Part shown: one piece after another, positions 7,201 to 14,519 of the stretch
How the letters are laid out: every line of letters begins with the position of its first letter
Position numbering within the stretch: position 1 is the stretch's first letter
DNA from: VMCP01 sp964527775
Lineage (GTDB): Bacteria > Bacteroidota > Bacteroidia > NS11-12g > UBA955
Assembly: GCA_964527775.1 (NCBI GenBank)
Contig: CAZGQS010000029.1
Location: 1-22,960 of the forward strand
DNA length: 22,960 bases
Direction of reading: 5' to 3'
Translations under genes and position numbers: made by a program
The notes under the pieces: model-generated
Told to the model about the DNA's origin: nothing
Database searches by the model: none
The model's input: the letters and a program-made list of their open reading frames with translations, nothing else

Positions 7201-7969
7201 CGGTAAGATTTTGGTTCAATATGAATTGAAGAATTCCCCTAGACCAAACGGTCCCGTGTACATTCAGCGCAGACCTTTCAATAGTGGGCAATTCTGGAAC
7301 GTAGGGCAGGGGCCTATCAACAATACTGAATATCAAGATTTAGATGCCAAACCCGATGCCTTTTCGTATGATTACAGAGCCATGATTTTGAATCAGTGTG
7401 GAGACACGCTATACAGTCCTGTAAATACGAGCATCCTTTTGACTGGACAAAGAACAGGTCCCATGAGCATGTCGTTTACGTTCACTCCTTATTTAGGTTG
7501 GGCAGTTGACAAATACGAATTGTATCGCGAATTGATCAATAAAAGTGGTTACGAATTGTATCAAACTTATCCATTAAATACTTCTGATAGTTTCAATAAT
7601 GGTGAGGAGCATTTTGGGCAAAAATACAGAATTAAGGCCTATGAATTGGGTGGAAACCGAGTTTCATGGAGCAACGATATTTTGTTGTATTTTGATCCTG
7701 TGATGTTTGTTCCCAATGCGTTTACCCCTGATGGGAAAGGGGCAAATGAAATATTTAAGCCCGTTATTTCAGGAGTTTTAGATTACCAATTCAGTATTTA
7801 CAATCGTTGGGGAGAAAAGCTTGCTGAATACCGCAATGAATCTGAAGGATGGGACGGAACTTACAACGGTCAAAATGCACCAGATGGAGTTTATGTTTAC
7901 AAGATTTCCTTTAAAGATTATAAAGAAGAAATCTATCAGTTCAGCGGAACCGTGCAATTGCTTCGTTGA
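4268..7969 (+). CDS. Large secreted Ig/PKD-repeat protein with T9SS type B sorting domain
   Basis: The 1233-residue surface or secreted protein opens with a signal peptide (basic start, hydrophobic LKFWMFLLAFAVAGI, cleavage likely after SNA at 29-31). Next is an N-terminal Bacteroidota module (SHLVGG, YRVTFFVYRDC, WERCCRN; residues 32-310), then a cadherin/PKD-like region. Five Ig-like repeats share an opening pattern of I-x-G-x(3)-V-C followed by Y and by a W-x-x-x-G-G core; they begin near residues 431, 517, 601, 687 and 879. The last about 87 residues (from FVPNAFTPDG at 1147) are the gliding-motility-associated / T9SS type B domain, with YNRWGEK and GWDGTYNG. It is exported by Sec and then through the T9SS, probably as an adhesin. 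The frame also opens at TTG 4262; I chose ATG 4268. Its T9SS machinery is not in the window. Confidence 0.92.
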   Translation: MGLKPLKNYSFLTLKFWMFLLAFAVAGISNASHLVGGFLTYEWLGTNGTNTQYRVTFFVYRDCAKDGTNEEVPFDPELDLCVYKGDKKIHTTYVIKLLAKKKVQPVGNTNCPEIASACLEQGIYESTISLPNSNTGYHLKWERCCRNTQNNLRNQFGEAYQGQTYYGFIPPTNIKNSSPYFQDIPVPFICRNDTITIRNRALDPDGDSLSYKLVTPWQGADMNNPTLQTCPSTMTTPFPVVDYNTGYSATKPFGSAGIASIDAFNGLTTYMSTVAGRFAVAIEVTEWRNGVAISTVRLDLQILVINCSPNNKPTLEYTKGKRYWELELGEPICFDVKAVDAKDIDDVVTLKAYGDIITGSSSYTGPKATFNPSLPVAGKASITSQFCWNPGCNVSTQDTFRVIFEAYDDGCPSKFINQNVLIKYKPFSPQEKISGPSNVCQDQQGVVYTANKRDYKNTLKWSVTGGTIIGSDTATKIVINWGNSNAGKVFLRTTNTFGCSGSPDSLNVILNPAPEKPKISGRDTVCLTRSYVYTMSGSENTVWKPIGHKSSSVNLANRTITIVWDENHNGDHLLIAYQINAAGCEGKQDTLKVTLAAGSLPKITGPTSVCPNNDNIEYNIENPEIGTIYKFSATGARAFRSPSNGKALIDWGDVGPGKVMVIATNRFGCNDTGYFDVLMTHALLGQPPIGDSSLCELTNNVPYRVNKISGEDYSWSISGGSIASGQNTDKISADWGVAGNGWVGVRSTGYDPINKRVCQSSLYKLNVILHPTPTSNLFPDVQPEQCQQNNQSFTILDFSTLVGVDFGDSIELQITPNTGLVLNKIPSGGTGKPKPGKLEISLQQFGTFTIRARIISKFGCPGPWDETKITINPKPINTLLVGDSVICNPNVNNIGYVINGNSGSSYIWKLTGGSWSTNAGTGNIGSVNWDVSVPIRNLTVREISDKGCPGDSISWNIYYDNPWVESRLVTVSPPPDKDGKILVQYELKNSPRPNGPVYIQRRPFNSGQFWNVGQGPINNTEYQDLDAKPDAFSYDYRAMILNQCGDTLYSPVNTSILLTGQRTGPMSMSFTFTPYLGWAVDKYELYRELINKSGYELYQTYPLNTSDSFNNGEEHFGQKYRIKAYELGGNRVSWSNDILLYFDPVMFVPNAFTPDGKGANEIFKPVISGVLDYQFSIYNRWGEKLAEYRNESEGWDGTYNGQNAPDGVYVYKISFKDYKEEIYQFSGTVQLLR

Positions 7970-7976
7970 TTTATAT

Positions 7977-7984
7977 TATATTTG
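7977..7984 (+). promoter_or_regulatory. -7 box for the Bax-inhibitor-like gene
   Basis: TATATTTG is a perfect TAnnTTTG box, 15 bases before the ATG at 8000 and just after the previous gene's stop. A TTG at 7958-7960 could serve as the -33 element, but its spacing is 16 rather than about 19 bases. Confidence 0.5.
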
Positions 7985-7999
7985 ATTTATTATAGAATT

Positions 8000-8752
8000 A
8001 TGTCTAGTCCATTATTTTCTGAAAAGGCTTTCTCAGCAACCCGCAGCGGTTCTTACGAAGGCAGTATGACACTAAAAGGTACCGTTGACAAATCAATCGT
8101 TTTATTCTTAACCTTGTTGGCTCCTGCCGTTTGGATTTGGAATAAAATGGGTGGAGATCCTGAATATGCGATCAACAACGGAGTTCAAACCTACATGTAC
8201 GGTGGATTGATTATTGGTTTGATTAGTATCTTAATCATGAGCTTTAAGAAGTCTTGGTCACCTTATTTAGCACCGGTTTATGCAGCTGCTGAAGGTGTAT
8301 TGTTAGGCGCTCTTTCTATGTTTTTTGAAGCTATGTTCCCAGGCATTGTGATGCAGGCAGTAGCTATCACCATGGGTATTTTCGCTTTGATGTTGGTTCT
8401 TTATAAAACCAATGTTTTGCGCGCAACTCCTATGTTTACCAAAGTAATTTACATCGCTACAGCAGGTGTAGGTGTTTTCTACTTGTTGATGATGGTGTTG
8501 AATTTGTTTGGCGTTCACGGATTGTCAAGCTTCTATGCTGGTAGCAGCCCAATGTCAATAGGATTGAGCGTTTTGATTGCTGGTATTGCCGCTTTCAACT
8601 TGATCATGGATTTTACCTTCATTGAAGAAGCTTCAAATGCAGGTGCTCCTAAATATATGGAATGGTATGCAGGTGTTGGATTATTGGCAACCTTGATTTG
8701 GTTGTACATCGAAATCTTACGCTTATTAGCAAAATTGCAAAGCAGAGATTAA
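8000..8752 (+). CDS. Bax inhibitor-1 / YccA family membrane protein
   Basis: A 250-residue protein with seven predicted membrane segments, of the TMBIM/BI-1 superfamily in its YccA-like bacterial branch. The first hydrophobic stretch starts after a soluble N-terminus of about 35 residues (LFLTLLAPAVWIW), and the last ends near LATLIWLYIEILRLL. Conserved features visible are APVYAAAEGVLLGALS after the second helix and the acidic FNLIMDFTFIEEA before the last helix, the region of the pH-sensing di-aspartyl latch in BsYetJ. The physiological role is not settled: calcium leak in BsYetJ, and regulation of FtsH proteolysis in E. coli YccA. I chose ATG 8000, not the in-frame TTG at 7982, because the promoter box covers the TTG. 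The stop overlaps the convergent TPR gene by four bases. Confidence 0.9.
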   Translation: MSSPLFSEKAFSATRSGSYEGSMTLKGTVDKSIVLFLTLLAPAVWIWNKMGGDPEYAINNGVQTYMYGGLIIGLISILIMSFKKSWSPYLAPVYAAAEGVLLGALSMFFEAMFPGIVMQAVAITMGIFALMLVLYKTNVLRATPMFTKVIYIATAGVGVFYLLMMVLNLFGVHGLSSFYAGSSPMSIGLSVLIAGIAAFNLIMDFTFIEEASNAGAPKYMEWYAGVGLLATLIWLYIEILRLLAKLQSRD

Positions 8753-9069
8753 TCTTCGTCGTATTCCAGTTCTAACTTCGCACTTTGAAGTTCAGATAAG
8801 GAATGTTGTTCACCGCACTCTTTTGCCTTGATGATTCCTGTCTCAAAGCAAGATAGTGCGGTTTCTTTTTGCCCTAATTCTATATACAATTTCCCCAAAT
8901 GATAATAAGTTGCAACATAGTCGGGGTGATTTTCTATCAAATATTGGTACTTCTCTAAAGCCAGTTCTTTGTTGCCCATAGACTTGTGTTCTTGGGCTAT
9001 AGCATAATGCAAAAAGGCATCGTTGGGGCTTTCTTTCAAGAAAGATATTAGTTGTTCTAATCGGGTCAT
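8749..9069 (-). CDS. Small tetratricopeptide-repeat protein
   Basis: The 106-residue protein consists almost entirely of two to three TPR units. Residues 17-50 (LHYAIAQEHKSMGNKELALEKYQYLIENHPDY, shown here only as its consensus pattern of A8, G15, Y, A and P) and 51-85 (ATYYHLGKLYIELGQKETAL onward) fit the 34-residue consensus. It has no signal peptide, so it is probably a cytoplasmic interaction scaffold. It is the last gene of the parA-parB-DUF5683 operon; its ATG shares one base with the preceding TAA (TAATG), so translation is probably coupled. Its stop overlaps the stop of the convergent Bax-inhibitor gene (shared TTAA). The partner is unknown. Confidence 0.82.
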   Translation of the reverse strand: MTRLEQLISFLKESPNDAFLHYAIAQEHKSMGNKELALEKYQYLIENHPDYVATYYHLGKLYIELGQKETALSCFETGIIKAKECGEQHSLSELQSAKLELEYDED

Positions 9070-9566
9070 TATTGAATTTGAAATTGAATCTGAGCCAAGT
9101 TGCCGTTATTGGGTAACAATTGTAAACTCAGCTTTTGATTTACATCGAATTTGAAAAAATGAGCATCAACGGTAGCATCAATAATCTGTAAAGCATAAAT
9201 GGCTACAAACGCAATTCCGTATCCGTCACGCAACTCTCTATATTGATCGCGCTCCTCCATTTGCTGTGGGGTGGGCTGTAAACCCGCTGCATACAAATCT
9301 CTAAATTGTTGGTTTCTATCCAGCAATAATTGTCGATTTTGTACAAATTGATATCCCGTAAAGGCCAATCCCCCATAAATGATGGGCAATTTCCAATATT
9401 TTTGATTGTAGACTTGTCCAGCCCCTGGCAACACAGCTGATAAAACCGATGCTAGATGCGGTGAATGTACTTTTGGTTGAGTTTGAATGGAATCAGCAGA
9501 CTGGGCCTGTGTGTCAACTGAATGACACAACAAGATGGCCAATATAATTATTCCCTTAAATCTCAT
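9069..9566 (-). CDS. DUF5683 membrane-associated protein
   Basis: This 165-residue protein has an N-terminal signal peptide (KGIIILAILLCHSVDTQAQ). The central part, PHLASVLSAVLPGAGQVYNQKYWKLP then IIYGGLAFTGYQF, is the hallmark of DUF5683, with two further hydrophobic segments around residues 60-76 and 115-130. DUF5683 genes follow parB in many Bacteroidota genomes, but the function is unknown. The start lies inside the 3' end of parB (11-base overlap) and the stop overlaps the following TPR gene by one base, so all four genes are almost certainly one transcript. A role in the envelope linked to chromosome organisation or division can only be guessed from context. Confidence 0.87.
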   Translation of the reverse strand: MRFKGIIILAILLCHSVDTQAQSADSIQTQPKVHSPHLASVLSAVLPGAGQVYNQKYWKLPIIYGGLAFTGYQFVQNRQLLLDRNQQFRDLYAAGLQPTPQQMEERDQYRELRDGYGIAFVAIYALQIIDATVDAHFFKFDVNQKLSLQLLPNNGNLAQIQFQIQ

Positions 9567-10458
9567 GAATCAACTCAAGAATGCGTTCCAAATCTTCACG
9601 ATTCTTGTAAGAAATAACGATTTTCCCTTTTCCTTTTGAGCCATTCTTTAGATGCACTGCCGACTTTAACCTGCGGTGAAATTCTTCGGTGATGCGGTCA
9701 ATTTCTGGATCCCAATCAGTACCGGTGATCAGTCCAAAGTCTTTCTCTGGATTTTGCTTCTTTTCTTTTACGGCTGATTCTACATCGCGCACCGACATTT
9801 TGTTCTCGATGATGTCGCGGTAAAGTGCCATTTGATGCTCTTCGGTAGGTAAGTTAATCATGGCACGAGCGTGTCCCATAGAAATTTTACCTTCCTTGAT
9901 TCCAATTTGAATTTCATCGGGAAGTTTAAGCAATCTCAAGTAGTTCGTTACCGTGCTTCGCTCTTTCCCTACGCGTTCGCCCAATTCTTCTTGCTTTAGG
10001 CTACATTCTTCTATAAGACGTTGATAACTGAGTGCTATTTCAATGGCGTTTAGTTCGCTACGTTGGATGTTCTCAATCAAGGCCATTTCAAGCATGCCTT
10101 GATCGTTTGCTGTTCTAATATAGGCTGGGATTTGGGTCAATCCCGACATCATAGCTGCGCGGGTTCTGCGTTCGCCGCTGATGATTTGATAATTGTCGCC
10201 GCCCATTTTTCGAACGGTGATGGGTTGAATTACCCCATGAATGCCAATAGATGATGCAAGTTCTTCTAAGGCTTGTGGTTCAAAGTCGGTACGAGGTTGA
10301 AAAGGGTTTGCTTCAATATTGGAAATGGGTATCATTGCAATGCTACCCAGGGTGATTGCGTTGGAACCTGTATTGTTATCTGATTCTGCGGACTCTAATA
10401 ATGCGCTCAATCCACGGCCAAGGCCTGCGGGCTTTTTCTTTAATGGGGTTTGTGTCAT
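9556..10458 (-). CDS. parB: Chromosome-partitioning protein ParB
   Basis: A 300-residue ParB/Spo0J-type CTPase that loads on parS sites and slides as a DNA clamp. The N-terminal ParA-stimulating peptide has the usual basic GLGRGLSALL (12-21). The ParB/Srx domain follows with NPFQPR at 51-56 and the CTP-binding GERRTRA at 95-101, then ENIQRSELNAIE. The helix-turn-helix near residues 153-178 (EELGERVGKERSTVTNYLRLL) binds parS. A linker and C-terminal dimerisation domain finish the protein (EDLERILELI). Its ATG overlaps the TGA of parA (ATGA). No perfect parS 16-mer (TGTTTCACGTGAAACA) occurs in the window. Confidence 0.97.
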   Translation of the reverse strand: MTQTPLKKKPAGLGRGLSALLESAESDNNTGSNAITLGSIAMIPISNIEANPFQPRTDFEPQALEELASSIGIHGVIQPITVRKMGGDNYQIISGERRTRAAMMSGLTQIPAYIRTANDQGMLEMALIENIQRSELNAIEIALSYQRLIEECSLKQEELGERVGKERSTVTNYLRLLKLPDEIQIGIKEGKISMGHARAMINLPTEEHQMALYRDIIENKMSVRDVESAVKEKKQNPEKDFGLITGTDWDPEIDRITEEFHRRLKSAVHLKNGSKGKGKIVISYKNREDLERILELIHEI

Positions 10459-11252
10459 GCTACAGAGGTTTCTTCGGTGGTGTCAATAATTCCGTTTTTT
10501 ACTAAAATTTCTTTGGCAAGGTTCAAATAATTGATAGAACCTTTGCTGTCAGCATCGTGATAGATCACGGGAACGCCAAAACTAGGAGCTTCTCCCAACT
10601 TGGTATTACGCTGAATGATGGTATCAAATACGATGTCTTGGAAGTGGGTTTTTACGTCGTCAACTACTTGATTGCACAGGCGCAAACGCGCATCGTACAT
10701 GGTCAACAAGATACCCTCAATTTCAAGGTGTCTGTTTAAGTGGTTTTGGATGATTTTAATGGTATTAAGCAGTTTGCCCAATCCTTCCAAAGCGAAATAT
10801 TCGCATTGAACGGGAATCACCACGCTGTCTGCCGCTACCAAGGCGTTGGTGGTGATCAATCCCAAGGAAGGAGAACAATCAATGATGATGAAGTCGTATT
10901 GATTTTTAAGCGGTTTCAATAGTCCTTCCATGATTTTTTCGCGGTTGGGAAGATCTAAGAATTCAATTTCAGCACCCACCAAGTCAATGTTTGAGGGCAT
11001 GATGTCAAGAAACGGGGTTTCGGTTGACATGATGACGTCTTGGGGACGTATATCTTGAACCAAACACTCGTACAAACCCAATTTGATGTTCTTTGGGTTC
11101 ATGCCAATTCCCGAAGTGGAGTTTGCTTGAGGATCTGCATCTACCAGCAGTGTTTTGTATTCCAGAACGGCCAAACTAGCGGCTAAGTTGATGGCCGAAG
11201 TGGTTTTTCCTACTCCTCCTTTTTGATTGGCGATGGCTATGATTTTTCCCAT
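10455..11252 (-). CDS. parA: Chromosome-partitioning ATPase ParA (Soj)
   Basis: A 265-residue ParA/MinD-type ATPase that forms ATP-dimers on the nucleoid and moves ParB-parS complexes. The deviant Walker A motif KGGVGKTTSA is at 11-20, with the signature lysine at its start. LLVDADPQANST (residues about 35-46) is the switch I / A' region, and FIIIDCSPSLG near 120 is Walker B. It has no N-terminal helix-turn-helix, so it is of the chromosomal short type. It is the first gene of a four-gene minus-strand operon and is divergent from the peptide-binding protein gene, with 72 bases between the two start codons. Confidence 0.97.
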   Translation of the reverse strand: MGKIIAIANQKGGVGKTTSAINLAASLAVLEYKTLLVDADPQANSTSGIGMNPKNIKLGLYECLVQDIRPQDVIMSTETPFLDIMPSNIDLVGAEIEFLDLPNREKIMEGLLKPLKNQYDFIIIDCSPSLGLITTNALVAADSVVIPVQCEYFALEGLGKLLNTIKIIQNHLNRHLEIEGILLTMYDARLRLCNQVVDDVKTHFQDIVFDTIIQRNTKLGEAPSFGVPVIYHDADSKGSINYLNLAKEILVKNGIIDTTEETSVA

Positions 11253-11291
11253 TTTACAAGTGTTTTCAGTGGTGCTATTGTTTAAAAAGTT

Positions 11292-11299
11292 TACTTTTG
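11292..11299 (+). promoter_or_regulatory. -7 box for the peptide-binding protein gene
   Basis: TACTTTTG fits TAnnTTTG exactly and lies 25 bases before the ATG at 11325, in the divergent space shared with parA. No convincing -33 element was seen. Confidence 0.45.
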
Positions 11300-11324
11300 C
11301 CTCATACCCGAAGTCTTTCGTAGT

Positions 11325-13004
11325 ATGCGAACAAACAAAGTTATCTCAACTCACCGCACATTTGGAAACATTGCCCTCATCGTTTTATTCACGATTTTTG
11401 GTTTTAATCGTTGTAAAAATGTGGATAAAATTTCAGAGGCCCAGGTTTTTCGCTACAATGAAGATGTTTCGGTCAATACCCTAGATCCTATTTACATCAA
11501 ATCACAGTCTGAAATATGGATTGGATCCCAAATTTACGAGGGTTTAGTGGCATTAGACGATAAACTGCAGCCCGTTCCAAGGCTCAGTAAATACTGGGAA
11601 ATTAGTCCAGACGGACGTGTGTATAAGTTCGTGATTCGCACAGATGCCTTTTTTTCATTCGTGGAACCCAATCAAAATGGGAAATTGAGTGCTCAATTTT
11701 CGAAAGTTACGGTTAACGATGTGGTATACAGTCTGAACCGCTTGATGAATCCCAAAAATGGATCTCCAGGTATGTGGGTCATGAACAATGTGGATAAAGC
11801 ACCGAGGGCTTTGAACGACTCCACCGTGGAGATATCCCTCAAAGAACCCGCCCCCGCATTTTTATCGCTTTTGGCTACAAACTATTGTTGGATTGTTCCA
11901 AAATTCACCCAAAATTGGTCTGAAGGTAGACTGTCGCAACAACCTGTGGGTGCTGGACCTTTTTATTTAAGACGCTGGGAAACCGACGTGAAGTTGGTTA
12001 TGCTCAAGAATCCCCAGTATTTTGTGTTTGATGGCGATCAACGTTTGCCATTGTTGGATGCCGTGAATGTGACCTTTGTGAAAAACAAACAAACCGCATT
12101 CATGCAGTTTATGGCGGGACAATATGATTTTTTCAATGGCATTGATGGGTCATTCAAGAATAAATTGCTTAATCAAGACGGCAGCATCAAACAGGATTAC
12201 CAAAAGAGAATCAATGCCGTGGTGACTGACTTTTTGAATACCGAATACATTGGATTTTACTTGGGCGATACCTTGAAGGGGAAGCCTAATCCCTTCAAGG
12301 ATAAACATTTGAGAAAAGCGTTGCAATTATCCGTAAATCGACCAGAAATTTTGAGGTTTTTCCGTAACGGATTGGGAAGTGAGGCGGTGAATGATGTCTA
12401 TGGTTTTGTTCCGCCATCGTTGTTGGGTGATGAAATAGCGGCTGCGAAGCAGCATGAGAATAGTTTAAGTGAATTTCAGAAAAGTGAGTACTTTAAAAAT
12501 CCCAAAAAATTCGCAAAAATCAGCTTAACTACCACCGCAGATTACCTAGATATTGCTGTGATGCTTCAAAATACGTGGAAGAAAACGTTGAACGTAGATG
12601 TGGCCATTGAGTTGCAGACCGGAGGAATGTTGAGACAGCTGCGAGAAAAGGGTGATTTGGGCATGTTCAGAGGTTCGTGGATTGCTGATTATCCAGATGC
12701 TGAGAACTACTTGGGTTGTTTTTATTCGCCCTATTTGGTGCCCTTTGGACCGAATTATACCCGATTTGTTTCGAAAGAATTTGATCAATTGTACGATGAG
12801 ATTTCTACCGGAATTGTGAGAACTCCTGAAGATATTTTAATGCGAAACGCAAGCATTAATAAAGCCAATCAAATCTTGAGCGATGAAGCGCCTTTTATAT
12901 TGCTTTATTTCGATAAAAGTTTGAGATTGATGCAGAAAAACATCCAAGGACTTGGCAACGACCCCATCAATCGATTGGATTTGAGACGGGTTTCGAAAAG
13001 TTAA
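11325..13004 (+). CDS. ABC-type peptide-binding protein (SBP family 5), probable lipoprotein
   Basis: The 559-residue protein belongs to the DppA/OppA extracellular solute-binding family. A hydrophobic N-terminal segment (NIALIVLFTIFGF) ends at Cys30, a likely lipid-anchoring cysteine, although the preceding FNR is a poor lipobox. Family features are the opening DPIYIKSQSEIWIGSQIYEGLV with LDDKLQPVPRLSKYWEIS just behind, the TVNDVVYSLNRLMNP block near 125-140, PVGAGPFYLRRW near 210, and a C-terminal FRGSWIADYPDAENYL block. It should deliver peptides or related solutes to a permease, but no permease or ATPase of that class is nearby. It convergently overlaps mlaF by four bases. Substrate is not predictable. 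Confidence 0.9.
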   Translation: MRTNKVISTHRTFGNIALIVLFTIFGFNRCKNVDKISEAQVFRYNEDVSVNTLDPIYIKSQSEIWIGSQIYEGLVALDDKLQPVPRLSKYWEISPDGRVYKFVIRTDAFFSFVEPNQNGKLSAQFSKVTVNDVVYSLNRLMNPKNGSPGMWVMNNVDKAPRALNDSTVEISLKEPAPAFLSLLATNYCWIVPKFTQNWSEGRLSQQPVGAGPFYLRRWETDVKLVMLKNPQYFVFDGDQRLPLLDAVNVTFVKNKQTAFMQFMAGQYDFFNGIDGSFKNKLLNQDGSIKQDYQKRINAVVTDFLNTEYIGFYLGDTLKGKPNPFKDKHLRKALQLSVNRPEILRFFRNGLGSEAVNDVYGFVPPSLLGDEIAAAKQHENSLSEFQKSEYFKNPKKFAKISLTTTADYLDIAVMLQNTWKKTLNVDVAIELQTGGMLRQLREKGDLGMFRGSWIADYPDAENYLGCFYSPYLVPFGPNYTRFVSKEFDQLYDEISTGIVRTPEDILMRNASINKANQILSDEAPFILLYFDKSLRLMQKNIQGLGNDPINRLDLRRVSKS

Positions 13005-13732
13005 AAACTTGCTTTAAAGAAGTTGTCTAATTCAGGGTTATCCGCTCGAGCTGCGGGCAGACTCAACTTATCACCTTGCCACCATTTTTCTCCTTGGTAA
13101 ATGAAGATGATGTTTTCGCCAATGTCTTTAACCGTTTTCATGTCGTGAGAATTGATGACGGTTGTGATATTCAGGTCTTTGGTGATTTGCAAAATGAGAT
13201 CATCTATCACTCTACTGGTCAAGGGGTCAAGTCCGCTATTGGGTTCGTCGCAGAATAAATATTTGATGGGTAGTGCGATGGCGCGCGCAATGCCTACGCG
13301 TTTTTTCATACCGCCCGATATTTCGGAAGGGAATTTATGATTGGAGTTCACCAAATTTACTTTTGCCAAACACTCATTGACACGGTGTTTTCGTTCTTCT
13401 TTGGACATGTTTGAGAACATTTTCAAAGGAAATTCTACGTTTTCTTCAACGGTGAGTGAGTCAAACAAGGCGTTGTTTTGGAAGAGCATTCCAATTTGCT
13501 TTCGAAGCTCTTGTTTTTGCTCGTATTCGAGCGACAAGAAATCTTGGTCATCGTACAAGATTTTACCTTCTTGGGGAGTTAGAAGTCCCACCAAACACTT
13601 TAAAAACACACTTTTTCCGCTTCCGCTGGCTCCAATCACTAAATTAGGTACACCAGGCTGAAATGTAGCATTGATGTTGTTTAGGATTTTTCGTCCGCCC
13701 AAAGTAATACCAACTGCTTCTACTTCTATCAT
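13001..13732 (-). CDS. mlaF: Mla-type ABC transporter ATP-binding protein
   Basis: A 243-residue ABC ATPase of the MlaF/Ttg2A type that powers phospholipid movement between the inner membrane and a periplasmic MCE protein. Motifs are complete: Walker A GASGSGKS at 34-41, Q-loop FQNN with Gln85, signature SGGMKKR at 139-145 (with the GM typical of MlaF), Walker B YLFCDEP at 158-164, D-loop SGLD, and switch His196. The ATG overlaps the TGA of mlaE (ATGA), so both are co-translated. The MCE substrate-binding gene (mlaD) does not follow; the next gene is convergent. Confidence 0.93.
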   Translation of the reverse strand: MIEVEAVGITLGGRKILNNINATFQPGVPNLVIGASGSGKSVFLKCLVGLLTPQEGKILYDDQDFLSLEYEQKQELRKQIGMLFQNNALFDSLTVEENVEFPLKMFSNMSKEERKHRVNECLAKVNLVNSNHKFPSEISGGMKKRVGIARAIALPIKYLFCDEPNSGLDPLTSRVIDDLILQITKDLNITTVINSHDMKTVKDIGENIIFIYQGEKWWQGDKLSLPAARADNPELDNFFKASF

Positions 13733-14493
13733 AGTCCCAAGAAAATCTGAGCAATTACTAAGTCAAAAAACAAGATGAATATACAAATACGCGTAACTGC
13801 GTAGGTTCCGGCTGCACCTACTTCCAACGCTCCGCCTTCGGTGTAATACCCTTGATAGGAGCTGAGACTGGTGATGATGAAAGAGAAAATGAACGATTTG
13901 ATCAACATGATTTGAACATATTCAGGATGAAAAACCATTCTAGCACCTTCAATAAGGTCATCAAAGGATAGGGCAGAAGTGAATTTTGTAGCAACGGCAC
14001 CGCCGGTCATCAGTAAAAAGTTCGCCGCAATAATCAAAGAAGGTATCATAATCAATCCCGCAACAATTTTGGGCAAGGCCACAAAAGAAGCGCTGTTGAT
14101 TCCCATAACTTCGTAAGCATCAATTTGTTCAGAGATTTTCTTGTTGCCTATTTCTGATGCAATGTTCGCACCAACCTTACCCGCTAACACTAAACAAGTG
14201 ATGGTGGGCGCCAATTCAAGAATGGCACTGGTACTCACCACAGATCCAACCACAAACTTTGGAATCAATTGGGTTGGAAACAGGTCGCTCGGCGTTAACA
14301 ACTGGTTGGCCGTTTGAATGGTGGTTACGGCGCCCAAGAAGAACGCAATTAAAGTAACAACCAACAACGATTCGATGCCAATGTTGTGCATTTCTCGGAA
14401 GGTAATCTTCCAAAAAACCGACCATTTTTGAGGTCTTTTCATGACGTATTTCATGAAAATCATGAATCGACCGATTTCGGTAAAAAAGTTCAT
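13729..14493 (-). CDS. mlaE: Mla-type ABC transporter permease
   Basis: A 254-residue polytopic protein of the MlaE permease family. An N-terminal amphipathic stretch is followed by about five membrane segments. The family's central region is clear: LGAVTTIQTANQL near 55, LELAPTITCLVLAGKVGANIASEIG (about 93-117), and EQIDAYEVMGINSASFVALPKIVA (about 121-144). It pairs with MlaF and presumably an MCE-domain protein encoded elsewhere to keep outer-membrane lipid asymmetry. Its start lies 26 bases after the stop of recG on the same strand, so it may be read from the recG promoter. Confidence 0.94.
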   Translation of the reverse strand: MNFFTEIGRFMIFMKYVMKRPQKWSVFWKITFREMHNIGIESLLVVTLIAFFLGAVTTIQTANQLLTPSDLFPTQLIPKFVVGSVVSTSAILELAPTITCLVLAGKVGANIASEIGNKKISEQIDAYEVMGINSASFVALPKIVAGLIMIPSLIIAANFLLMTGGAVATKFTSALSFDDLIEGARMVFHPEYVQIMLIKSFIFSFIITSLSSYQGYYTEGGALEVGAAGTYAVTRICIFILFFDLVIAQIFLGL

Positions 14494-14519
14494 TTTCGAG
14501 GGGTGAAGTTACTGATTAT

